Shown here one piece after another: positions 1-9,674 of a stretch of DNA of 64,000 bases; the first letter of the stretch is position 1; every line of letters starts with the position of its first letter. The notes beneath the pieces were generated by a model. It was not told the DNA's origin. It saw only the letters and a list, made by a program, of their open reading frames with translations, and did not search any database. The stretch comes from Marthasterias glacialis (lineage: Eukaryota; Echinodermata; Asteroidea; Forcipulatida; Asteriidae). The position numbers were made by a program, and so were the translations under genes. The stretch is from positions 310,001-374,000 of the forward strand of contig OU452232.1 in assembly GCA_911728455.2 (NCBI GenBank). The letters are read 5' to 3'.

Positions 1-102
1 CCCTACTGTGGTGATTCAACACACTTAAGACAAAACACTCAAACATCAAATAAAAGACGAATGCCTTGAAGGTTGTAATATAAAATGATAAAAGACATAA
101 CT

Positions 103-216
103 GAAAATATATTTGTGTATGCTGCTCCCAAACCATGGAATAATCTCCGTCCTTGTATTAGACAATCATCTTCACTTAATGTGTATAAGTTAAAAACCCA
201 TTTGTTTCACAGTTAA
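103..216 (+). mobile_element. 3' end of a non-LTR retrotransposon reverse transcriptase ORF (truncated)
   Basis: The plus strand encodes about 37 residues ending in a stop at 214-216. They include APKPWNNLRPCIRQ, then SSLNVYKLKTHLF. The pattern 'W-N-x-L-P/R ... I-R ... S-L ... F/Y-K-x-K-L-K-T-H-L-F' is the familiar C-terminus of RT polyproteins of CR1/RTE/Rex-type LINEs. In-frame stops lie just upstream, so this is a 5'-truncated dead copy. The family cannot be fixed from this tail alone. Confidence 0.6.
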
Positions 217-629
217 ATATTTTGTTTTTATCTGCATTTCTTTTGTTTTGTTTTGTAGAGTATCTAACATAGGTTTTGTGCAATATAAATGTCCTTCAAA
301 TATTACTATTATTATTATTTTAGATATGAATATTCTTTTTTAAATAATATTTACACCAGTGACAAAAAATACCCTTATAAATACATATATAACATGTATA
401 ACTCCGGTTGTCTCACGTACTGCTATGTTTAAGAAAATTGTTCCCCAAGTACGACTTATTTTGCCACTATATGTAAATCAAAATTTAAGCACATGTTATT
501 AATATTATTTCAATAACACAACATACAGCATTAAAGTAGCCATTGTAATTTGGCAATGCACAATGTACCAGGCATGATTGCTTCGTTCTTGAAAGAGCAA
601 CGGGCACCAAGGCATTTTCTTCTTGATAA
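217..629. other. AT-rich intergenic stretch
   Basis: It holds a short ATT-rich low-complexity run near 300-320 and nothing gene-like on either strand. Confidence 0.5.
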
Positions 630-935
630 AGGCAGGCCTCGATCTTAAGAAAAACGGGGGCAGGCCCTTGCTGGCCAAATCAGAGAAATTGTACAAGGGC
701 ATGTTGGCCAATTTTTCTGAAGGGCATGCTGGCCAACTCGACAGGGCATCAGGCCAATGGCCTCGGTGGCCTCGATTAAGATCAAGGCCTGATAAAGGGC
801 ACCTCTATGAGGAAATTGTAAATTTGTACTGGAACATTTCAAGGGCACCAAGGTATTGACCAGAGGCAACAGAGGCAATTGTCTCCGTTGCCTCCGTGAA
901 GTACATGTATCAGGCCTGATTTACATTAGGCAAGT
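630..935 (+). repeat. Dispersed element with inverted ends, copy 1
   Basis: It begins with GGCCTCGATCTTAAGAAAAA and carries TTAAGATCAAGGCCTGAT near 777-795. The core repeats variants of 'GGGCATGCTGGCCAACTCG'. Other copies lie at 12656-12840 (minus) and 38756-38945 (plus). The right part (AAGGGCACCTCTATGAGGAAA...) recurs in reverse at the right side of the minisatellite element near 6460-6530. This is non-coding; both short ORFs here are shadows. Confidence 0.65.
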
Positions 936-1089
936 TGGTTGGGTAATTAGTTGATTGAAAAGTAGATGGTAAGAACATACTAAGTTCACTCTTTAAAATT
1001 AAGTGATTTATCGCACAATTGACATGTTTGAATACAATTGAAAACAAAAATTGTATATTTTGTGAGACTTAAACATCAACTTTCTGGTT

Positions 1090-1200
1090 CATATGGTAAG
1101 CATCCTTATCTACAGGTTTCCTCAGGCTTGGGAGCTACAGTGATTAAGTTCACTTATGAGGCATCTTCGGTTTCATTACCAGAAATATAATAATAATAAC
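1090..1200 (+). mobile_element. SINE tail fragment
   Basis: It matches the 3' tails of the SINEs near 18200-18320 and 52130-52255: GGTAAGCATCCTTATCTACAGG, then TTTCATTACCAGAAATA, ending in a TAA microsatellite. Only the tail is present, as expected of a 5'-truncated copy or a decayed insertion. Confidence 0.6.
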
Positions 1201-1427
1201 TACATGTACTACCAACTATCTTAACAACAAAGAGGTACCCAGCAATAATCAGAGAACTAGGTCTACAATATTTTCAGGACTGATTAGGAATAATTTTGCA
1301 AAGTCCCCTGAATGTATTAAACACTGTGGCACCAGGTATCCTGTTAAAATAGTGCATACCAACATACACATTTATGCAAATTACAGAAGTTTACAGAATA
1401 CTGTACTAAATGCCACTTTTATTTAAA

Positions 1428-1582
1428 TTGTTGAGATTGTTTTAGACTTGTCTCAGTCTAACTTTAAAGTATACTACAGTATATACTTGATTTGGATGAA
1501 TAGAATTATAATTCTATACATCCAAATCAAATAGGCATCGCTTTAAAGTTAGACTGAGACAGTTCTAAAACAATCTCAACTC
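1428..1582. repeat. Long inverted repeat (MITE-like)
   Basis: The left arm (GAGATTGTTTTAGACTTGTC...CTTTAAAGT) and right arm (ACTTTAAAG...CAATCTC) are near-perfect reverse complements. An inner pair (TGATTTGGATG / CATCCAAATCA) surrounds a short AT loop. There are no coding features. The structure is that of a fold-back or TIR-only element. Confidence 0.7.
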
Positions 1583-1662
1583 TGTAGATTTATCAAAGTG
1601 ACATTTAACAGTCATTATTCTTAAAGTCACTAGATACAGTCAGTTGATTTAGGTTTACTTAC

Positions 1663-1719
1663 ATGTGCAAGCTGTTTACCAGGTCCCTGACTGCCCTCGG
1701 TGGGTTGTTCTGCCTCCAT
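1663..1719 (-). CDS. Possible first coding exon of a minus-strand gene leaving the window to the left
   Basis: On the minus strand an ATG opens 19 codons, MEAEQPTEGSQGPGKQLAH, which run exactly into a strong donor (CAT|GTAAGTAA). The peptide is acidic and polar, as at many intracellular N-termini. No continuing exon was found between here and position 1, so the rest of the gene would lie outside the window. The call rests only on a start codon plus a consensus donor; family unknown. Confidence 0.3.
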
Positions 1720-3150
1720 GCCGGCTCCTGGTTACTACAAATATCTCAACACACAAAGTCCTCCTCACAATCCTCCCTGAAGACTAGCTAACTACGTCAA
1801 GCAAAATCTTGATGAGTACAGAGATCACGTTTATCAAGTCCAAACAAAAACAAGGTCTGAGAGTTGACAGTTTCATCAGCTGCCTGTCAACTGCCAACAT
1901 CCGACGAAGAAAATCGTCAAGAAAATGTCTAAACAAACACGCACTTGAAGGAATATGACACGCTGGTAAACACTTTTGAAAGCTGGTGGGTTATTTGATC
2001 CTATAGAGAGTTGATTCCACTGTGGCAAAGTTCTACTCTCACAGATACTAATAGTCTCAATCTATGCATCCTACACTACCTGAAATAAACCAGGTTGCTA
2101 TGGTAACATCTTTCCATCAATTTCAATCTATCACTGTATGTTAATACACGATGAATATTCCAACTGGGATTTGGGTTTACAACACTGCTCAAAATCCCAG
2201 GTAAAAAAGTCTAAGGAATCTGCAATTAACAGCATGAATTAAACCACTGAGAGACGTCCAAGGTTACACGCCGATGAATACAAAATAGTAGATCTAACTT
2301 CCTGTGTAAGGAATGGTCCACCATGTGTACGTTGGACACAATCCCACACCCACACAAACACAATGCAGTCAATTTGTCCTGAATGGTTCATGTACATTTC
2401 CTCCTGGGTTTGGTTGATAATAGTGAGTGCCTGATGATACACTGTATGTGTATCCTACATTGCACATAATACTGATCAGTCAAGCTCTGACACGTACACA
2501 AAACACGCACACTAATATGAGAGCTTCTAGTAATTGGAATAAATATTTCATTAATTAATATCATGATGCATTCACCAGGCATTCCTGAGTGCAGTGTAAA
2601 AATCACTTCTTTTTTTTAATACATGTGTACAATAAAAATGATAATAACTAGAGCTCAAATGTATTCGTGAACGAATACCCAGCTGTTTCGCTATTTTCAT
2701 TCTAACATTGTTTAAAATTAAACAAATTTCCCTTCTTAGTATTAATTGAGTTGAAACTTTAATCTTTGTGAAGCAAAACTAGTTTGAAGCCAGTGTGCAA
2801 GATGACAAAAAAACAAAATTTAAAAGCATATTATTGATGTGTTTTTGAACTTCCGGTTCAAGTCGGAAATGAGTTCAAAATTACAAGACACTTCCAGTTT
2901 CGACCGGAAGTAGAGGTTAATTGATTTTACGCACCCCCATCAAAAAATTGAGAGTTATAAAACCACCAATTAATCCCGCAAAAAGTAACGTATGGTATCT
3001 TGTGGTTTATTCTACATTTCCAAATATCTAACAAATATTATTAATGTAAACTATAATTAAATCACCTCAGTGTACATCTAGGCATTGTTAACTCAACATC
3101 AATATCTTCTTCAAGGGAATCGAACCTGTAACCTATTGACTGCAAGCAAT
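1720..3150. other. Intergenic stretch, no supported gene
   Basis: Only short unsupported ORFs occur. If the minus-strand exon at 1663-1719 is real, its promoter lies at the left of this stretch. Confidence 0.4.
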
Positions 3151-3156
3151 TCAGGT

Positions 3157-3437
3157 CATTCCGGTTAGCTTAGCGGTTTCTTTCCCTGCCTTTCACCTCT
3201 GTGACCCCGGTTTGAATCCCCAACTGGAGCCTTGCATGTGGATTGGGTTTTCAGTCCCTACCTGATTGCGTGGGTTTTTCCCTATTTGGGGTTTTCCAAC
3301 CACATCAAAAGCTGACATTTCTTCAACATTTTCTCTACACAAGTATCTTCAGGCCTACGGGTCACAGTGCAAGTCACGTTTGAGGGTCCCTTGGTTTTAT
3401 TACCAGAAAGATACATGTATAATAATAATAATAAGCC
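3157..3437 (+). mobile_element. tRNA-derived SINE, second family, copy 1
   Basis: It has a tRNA-like head with a B-box-like segment (CCCGGTTTGAATCCC), then GGAGCCTTGCATGTGGATT and TTTTCAGTCCCTACCTGATT, and a tail ending in a TAA microsatellite near 3420. A second copy at about 24686-24898 in an RFC1 intron shares the head and the GCATGTGGATT block, which defines the family internally. Confidence 0.65.
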
Positions 3438-3835
3438 CTATACTTGGGCGGCCAATCCCAATTAGCCATTTGCAAGTTAGATTTGAATAATGTCTGGCAC
3501 AATGACTTGCTTAGTCACAAGTTACCACTTAAATTTGAACCCCTCAGACATTGTCAGACTTGCTAGAGAGACAGTTGCTATGTCACATGGTTTGGGAACT
3601 ACATGATCTACACACAACCGTGGGGCAAGACCGTAAACACCTACACAATTCTGAATGAATGTGTATGGCACAATGGTGTCAGGCTTTGCCGATCTGTACA
3701 CTGGACCTTGTGACATTTTACATGTATGTTGCAACAGTTCTGTCTTCAGTCTGGGGAATCCAATTTGTATCTTCACTTCAAGGCTAAAGTAAGTCAGTGT
3801 ACCATACATGTACATTATTCAAATATAATAAAAGT

Positions 3836-3985
3836 TAGCTTAGGCCTTTTACGAAACCATGGCTTGAGCTTAGGCTTGGGCTTAGTTATTTAGAAAACGT
3901 GTGCTTTCCTTAAGGGGCTTCAAACAGGCGGACGGAGCCCAAGCCGGAGCCCAAGCCCAAGCCGTGATTTCGTAAACGGCCTTAA
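3836..3985. repeat. Inverted repeat / MITE-like palindrome
   Basis: The left arm (TTAGGCCTTTTACGAAACCATGGCTTG...) is mirrored by the right arm (...CAAGCCGTGATTTCGTAAACGGCC). Both arms are rich in AGCTTGGGC/GCCCAAGCC subrepeats, so several pairing registers exist. No ORF. Confidence 0.65.
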
Positions 3986-4410
3986 TTGTCAACTGCCATT
4001 GATCTTTTATGTACACGACATTGTGTTACATGTACTTGATACTTTACAAGTACGTGTAGCTCTTCCTTTACATTTTGTAAATCAGCAAATATACCAGTAG
4101 CCTACTTGTTTAAGGAAGAAAATATAAATTTGCTGGATGAAATAGATTGCATACATGTAGGTCACCAAAACTTCTATTTTTATGAGAAGAGCAGATATTT
4201 CTGTAACATTTAATGTATGTAGGTCATTGCTTATTTAATAAACATATCTAGGTCTCCAATGGGACCATAGTAATAAAGAAAAATTAAAAAATGGGTCATT
4301 TTATTACAAGTTTCAAGTATTTAAAAAGAAAAGAAAACCCTTTCCAAATTCTTAATTAACTGTGTTGTAGTAAAAAGGAAAATGGAATTTTGTACACACT
4401 TTTTTGTGGT

Positions 4411-4740
4411 GTGTTGTGGCCAAGTGGTTAGTGCGTCGGACTCGAGCTCTGGTGGCTGAGTCATCGGAGTGTGGGTTCGAGTCCGGTCATGACACTTGTG
4501 TCCTTAAGCAAGGCACTTAATCATAATTGCTTCGTAAAATTTGGGGAGATAGAGCTTTCTGCTCTACCAGCCAGGCTTCTGATAGATGATACCTAAGCCT
4601 ACATCGTTACGGACTGTGAAGGGGGTAACCCTGTTTCAGCCCCAGGAGTAGGTGGCAACGGCCCCTGGATAAAACAGTTGATTTGTAGCCCACACCTTGA
4701 GTGGCTTACTGGCCTTGTTTGTCTGGCGAATTATATAAAC
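4411..4740 (+). mobile_element. tRNA-Leu-type SINE copy with a divergent tail
   Basis: The head GTGGCCAAGTGGTTAGTGCG plus the B box GGGTTCGAGTCC and the block CACTTGTGTCCTTAAGCAAG match the other SINE heads in this window. After about 4540 the tail (GGGGAGATAGAGC...) is unlike theirs, so this is either a different subfamily or a chimera. Confidence 0.65.
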
Positions 4741-5717
4741 AAAAAAATTAAAAAAATAAAAAGTTGAAGAAATTCAACATTATTTAAACAGATTTTTAAA
4801 AGTTTAACAAGGACTTTTTAAATTGAACACCTGCAATATGTACTTTACATTTAATACATTATCTAAATACATGGCTGTTGCGTACAATGTATGTCAATTC
4901 AAGTAAGACCTAAGATTTGGGATTACACGGACACAAACATGAAATTAGGTTAGCTAAAAGCAAAAATAAACAATGTCTACATGCCTGCTGAAGCTTAGTA
5001 CAGCTTTGTTTTTGTCGCTACCTCCAGAACTATCAACAAATCAACAACACTTTGATGAGCATGTCCTTTCCAAGGGGTTGGCATGGCAACCAGAATTCCC
5101 GGGGAAAGCGATGAAACTGTAATTTTGACACGATTTGCTTTATTACCCAGAGAGTTGAGTAAATATGCTCTCTGCAATCTGGGACAGTGATCTTCAAATT
5201 CTACTCAGTCACGTATAAAAAAAAGAAAAAAGGATTTCCCATTAACCTGGAAAGGAGTATGGAGTAGTCTTTCTTCAAGCAGTTACACTGCAGTCTAAAC
5301 CAACAGGGAAGGGCTTGATTACTGTGATTGGATACACATTTAAAGTATTACTCTTGGGGCAAGATGTTCTTCTGTTGTTAGTAAGACCATGCACTCTCAA
5401 CACTACATGATACACAACGAGACAATTCAACCTACATGGATAGAGCATGTATGCTGGAGCCGTCCTTGGGTGATAGAATGAGTCAGGATTTCATAACACT
5501 GCCCGCTATCGTTCGTACATTGTAGTGTGTGGATATGGGGGGATCTCAATAGTCAAGTGATAATAAACAACGTCTTGTACCGAGACTAGTTAAGTACCTA
5601 ATAAACAACAACAAAGAGCTGATTACTGTACTAATCATCAATGCATAATGTACTGATGTCATGGATGCCAAGTTAGATATTCCATGTCTGATGTTATTTC
5701 AAGCTGGATACTAGTAC
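4741..5717. other. Intergenic stretch, nothing recognised
   Basis: AT-rich sequence with only short random ORFs. No repeat matching others in the window was noticed. Confidence 0.4.
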
Positions 5718-6530
5718 AGGCCTCAAATTAACCCATGGCACCCACAGCGATTGCCGTGGGTGTCCACATCAATTGCCGTGGGTGTCCACAGCAATTGCCG
5801 TGGGTGTCCACAGCGATTGCCCTGGGTGTCGACAGCAATTGCCGTGGGTGTCCACAGCGATTGCCGTGGGTGTCCACAGCAATTGCCCTGGGTGTCCACA
5901 GCAACTGCCGTGGGTGTCCACAGCGATTGCCGTGGGTGTCCGCAGCAATTGCCTTGGGTGTTCACATCAATTGCCGAGGATGTCCGCAGCAATTGCCATG
6001 GGTGTCCGCAGCAATTGCCGTGGGTGTTCACAGCAATTGCCGAGGATGTCCGCAGCAATTGCCGTGGGTGTCCGCAGCAATTGCCGAGGGTGTCCGCAGC
6101 AATTGCCGTGGGTGTTCACAGCAATTGCCGTGGGTGTTCACAGCAATTGCCGTGGGTGTTCACAGCAATTGCCGAGGATGTCCGCAGCAATTGCCGTGGG
6201 TGTCCGCAGCAATTGCCAAGGGTGTCCGCAGCAATTGCCGTGGGTGTTCACAGCAATTGCCGAGGATGTCCGCAGCAATTGCCGTGGGTGTCCGCAGCAA
6301 TTGCCGTGGGTGTCCGCAGCAATTGCCGTGGGTGTTCACAGCATATGCCGAGGATCTCCGCAGCAATTGCCGTGGGTGTCCGCAGCAATTGCCGAGGGTG
6401 TCCGCAGCAATTGCCGTGGGTGTTCACAGCAATTGCCGTGGGTGCCCTTTGCTTTTGCTGTAGTGCCCTTTGCAAAGTTCCAATACAGGTTTACATTTTC
6501 CTCATAGAAGTGCCCCTTAACCGAGGAAAA
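5718..6530. repeat. 22-bp minisatellite (about 32 units, 5740-6450) inside a dispersed element
   Basis: The unit is about CACAGCAATTGCCGTGGGTGTC (22 bp), with C/T, CG/AG and 'ACAG/GCAG' variants arranged in patches. Because 22 is not a multiple of 3, all three plus frames, and much of the minus strand, stay open and translate the same cycling 22-residue repeat. This explains the overlapping long ORFs of up to 293 codons. The flanks (CAGGCCTCAAATTAA on the left; GTGCCCTTTGCAAAGTTCCAATACAGG on the right) resemble the dispersed element at 630-935. I read it as an array expanded within that element, not as a gene. Confidence 0.85.
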
Positions 6531-7131
6531 TTGCTGCGCCCATTCAAGAGCAAAGTTGTGTACAATCATGCTTGTGAGACTAAATCACAAAATGTTGAGC
6601 TGTTTATTCCACCAGTGTTGTACAAGCTTTAGAAAAGGGGCAGGCAAATGAATCAACGTTAGAATACTAGAATACAATGAGCAAGACAGTACACGATTGT
6701 ATTGAAACTTCATGTAATTTGCATCTTTGTGTCAAATGTCACTCTGTGGCAATCATTCACAGTACAATGTATACTTGCCACAAGCTGACACGTGGAAGTG
6801 CTATTGTATGAACAGACCGTGAAAGTTACAAATGCATTGGCTTGATTATCACCACAAAACTTAATATTCTCCTAATGAGAATTGTTCCCATGGAAACCCT
6901 TGGACGCAGGCAATTTCATTCATCACAGTCATTGGTGAAAAAAAAACAACCTGTTAATATAATACACTAGGGCCTATACACTTTGCACGTACATCAATAC
7001 TTCACAATGAAGCGAAAATTGCTTGCACTGGAAAATAAAGCCTTCATTGTCTATGGTTTGCCTCATGGAACACATCTCTCGCAAAAACACCTAACTACCA
7101 TCAAACCATCAACAAACTTTGTGATAAAGAA

Positions 7132-7430
7132 CTTCATCGAAGCAAGAAATAAGCAGTGTGAAACGAGCAGTGTACATGTTTGTACTTTCTGTGCACAGTA
7201 AACATTAGAGGCAACAACATACAAGAAAAGTTAAGTTCTAGACAACAACCTCTGATTGAGATTTCCCGACTGATGTACAGTTGAACATTCATGATTCTGC
7301 AAATTTTGAGATAAAGAGATTCAACGAAGCAAGAAATAAGCAGTGTGAAACGAGCAGTGTACATGTTTGTACTTTCTGCAGAACACGTTAGAAGCAACAA
7401 CACTTAAGAACAAACAATAAAACAACAAAA
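7132..7430. repeat. Direct duplication of about 90 bp upstream of the lectin gene
   Basis: The segment starting GAAGCAAGAAATAAGCAGTG at about 7139 recurs about 187 bp downstream, including GTGTACATGTTTGTACTTTC and a GCAACAACA end. The second copy ends about 100 bp before the lectin start codon. It may be simple tandem duplication or doubled upstream regulatory sequence. Confidence 0.7.
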
Positions 7431-7524
7431 TCAGCTAAGAGAAACATTTCACACTTACAAACAGCGATTTCACTGTTATTTTAATCGAAAGCGTTTAGCC
7501 ACAGTCTGACTCTATTTAATCAGG

Positions 7525-8067
7525 ATGGATCTTGCAACAATTCTGTCACATAAAGTTCTCACTCCTGTCGTTTGGATTTTGACATTTATTTCTCCTTCAT
7601 TGCAACTCGGTGAAACCTGTTATAAGAACATTGAAGTGACCTGCCCTCCCTATTGGCAACGTTGGGGAGACAACTGCTACAACATCACTGCTCAACGCTT
7701 CAAATTCAATGTTGCTAAAGACACATGTAAGCAGCTTGGAGGTTATCTAGCAGCTCCTGGATCCGACCAAGAGACAGGTTTCCTCGTGGACTTACTTCTT
7801 GTGGGAAATAATGACGTTCCTGAGTACGGCATTGCTTGGATCAATTGTGTTGATTCTGGAGATTACACTTGGCAGTGCTTTGATGGGAGAAACATGATTA
7901 CATATAACAACTGGTCTGAAGGTCAACCTCAGCGTAATAATGAACATTGTGCAATCATGAGAAAGGAAAATAATCCAACTGTTGATGGTAAATGGCATGA
8001 TTATGATTGTGTCCAGAATGAATTTGCTGCAGTATGTAAGAAACATGTGGCATCTCTACATCTGTAA
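7525..8067 (+). CDS. Secreted C-type lectin domain protein (180 aa)
   Basis: This single coding exon encodes a probable signal peptide (hydrophobic residues about 11-28, Cys32 just after), then one long-form C-type lectin domain at about 40-174. Canonical cysteines are visible: C40-C51 (long-form pair), C68-C171 and C142-C162, with an extra C108/C118 pair. In the sugar-binding loop, EPN (mannose) or QPD (galactose) is replaced by Q134-P135-Q136. The usual WND is W157-H158-D159, so calcium and sugar specificity cannot be assumed. N-glycosylation sequons occur at N53 and N129. A splice-acceptor-like TTTAATCAG lies directly before the ATG, so a 5' UTR exon may exist. The role is inferred from the family: extracellular recognition, probably immune or adhesive. 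Weakly similar paralogues are the usual situation in marine invertebrates. Confidence 0.88.
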   Translation: MDLATILSHKVLTPVVWILTFISPSLQLGETCYKNIEVTCPPYWQRWGDNCYNITAQRFKFNVAKDTCKQLGGYLAAPGSDQETGFLVDLLLVGNNDVPEYGIAWINCVDSGDYTWQCFDGRNMITYNNWSEGQPQRNNEHCAIMRKENNPTVDGKWHDYDCVQNEFAAVCKKHVASLHL

Positions 8068-8194
8068 TCAATGTACAGGCATGACAGGCAGTACCAACGT
8101 CAACCAACCTGCTCAGGGTATTTGTGAATGCCTTCAAAAATCTGCCTCAGTGTAAAAAATTGTTGATCGATCATAACATTGAACAGACAGATCA

Positions 8195-8200
8195 AATAAA
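8195..8200 (+). terminator. Polyadenylation signal AATAAA for the lectin gene
   Basis: A canonical hexamer about 128 bp after the lectin stop codon, on the same strand, just before a SINE. Confidence 0.55.
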
Positions 8201-8218
8201 AAAGTATGACTTGTCTGA

Positions 8219-8560
8219 CGTGACATGGCCAGAGGGGTAGCGCACCAGACTCAAGCTATGTGTTTCTGATCAGCAGAGTGTGGGTTCGAATCCCAGTCTT
8301 GAGACTTGTGTCCTTTAAGCAAGACACTTTTCCATTAAACTACTTCGTCCTTTGGCTGGATGTAAGTCGTATATGTAGGTTCTTTGTGTTGTGTAACGCA
8401 GAAACAGAACAGAACCCAGTCCACTTATCGTTAAGAGAAGGGGTTCGCCCTGGTGTTTCTGGCATGGTTAGCTGCATTATGTCACCTTGTAAACTGTGCA
8501 AGGTATACATGTAGGTAATTCGAAACATAGCTCTGCAAATCTATAGACAAATTAATGAGT
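8219..8560 (+). mobile_element. tRNA-Leu-type SINE
   Basis: The head is CATGGCCAGAGGGGTAGCGC, with B box GGGTTCGAATCC, then TTGTGTCCTTTAAGCAAGAC. The shared central block follows (CCACTTATCGTTAAGAGAAGG, CCTGGTGTTTCTGGC). The tail (CACCTTGTAAACTG) matches that at 31590-31610. It lies immediately downstream of the lectin polyadenylation signal. Confidence 0.8.
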
Positions 8561-9034
8561 GCCCTGGGATGCCCTTTGGGTGTGCAAAGTGCTATTACAT
8601 GTATAAGAACCGCAGAAAATAATCAGTAAGGAAATAAAAGGGTGGAGAAGAGGTTTTCAACTAGTTATTTTTTTAATCACGGTGAGGCCTGATTCTTGTT
8701 CAATTTACCAAGACGAGACTTTCACAAGCAAGTTTCAAACTTGCACGCGCCCAGTTTGCATGCTACACAACCCCTATGTTACGTTGGTCCATGAAATGTG
8801 CGCGCTCCTCGCAATTATCTGATAGCGCCATTTTCTGACTCAATTTCCGCAATCTATGTTTAAACACTGTTTGCCGTGTCTCTCGATCTCCACAATGTAC
8901 CGCACGTTTAAACATGGTCACGTGATCTCCATTCAACCAATCAGAATGGATAAACTGTCCCAGGTAGCACGTACATATATGTATTTATGAAAATTTATTA
9001 ATGCTCCACTACAAAATGTATTTCGCAGCCAGCG
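8561..9034. other. Intergenic stretch with no recognised gene
   Basis: It contains CG-bearing sequence around 8740-8950 (GCGCGCTCCTCGC, CACGTGATCTCC). No ORF or matched repeat was recognised. Confidence 0.4.
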
Positions 9035-9262
9035 GCAGCGCTACGGGGAGGGGGGGAGGGGGGGGGGGGGGGGCTAGTTACTTTTTTTGGCCCCCCCCCC
9101 AGTTTCCGCCTCAATTTTTCGCCTATGCCCAAAATTGAGTTTAACTGCTTTTCAGCATTACAAAATTACACTTAAATATTTTTGTTTGCCCCCCTAAAGT
9201 TAAGCTTGCCCACCTTTTGCCCCCCCCCCCCCAGATTGGCAGATCTGGTGCCGCCGCTGCCC
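9035..9262. repeat. Dispersed repeat with long G and C runs, copy 1
   Basis: The ends are inverted (GCCAGCGGCAGCGC / GCCGCCGCTGCCC). The interior has G and C homopolymer tracts up to about 17 nt and AACTGCTTTTCAGCATTACA. A second copy is at 36285-36445. The G runs could form G-quadruplexes. Confidence 0.7.
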
Positions 9263-9674
9263 GCAGCAATTTAGACACTGTAGTTTGAGTCTGCATATGA
9301 CATACATGTAATGCTAGGCACTTGCTATGGTGGGTAGGATTGTGTTATATCTGTTATGAGATTATTTATATAGTATGAGATTTATACAAATCTGATTAGT
9401 GAGCCAGTTCCTCAAAAAATAGGTGAAATAGAGCACTTCAAATCAGATTAATTTCTGCACCAACAGAATACAAGAGATCTACAAATGATGCTGAGTGATC
9501 AACAGCCTTCAACTATAACATTATCAGAAACCTTTTCAGAAAAAGATCAGATCAAGCTTACATGTAGCAACCAAACAAATACCTTCATATCGGACTCAAA
9601 TCAATTCAGGATTTTGCCTTGTATGTAAGTAATACGTGATCACAATGTAAACTTATATTTAATTGTATTTACCT

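Noticed and set aside
5740..6450. CRISPR array
   Set aside because: The units are contiguous with no unique spacers, and the context is an animal genome.
5735..6632. Overlapping ORFs of 242-293 codons encoding Cys-rich repeats
   Set aside because: They arise from a 22-bp tandem array that keeps all frames open. The sequence cycles every 22 residues, there is no domain, and the flanks are repeat-derived.
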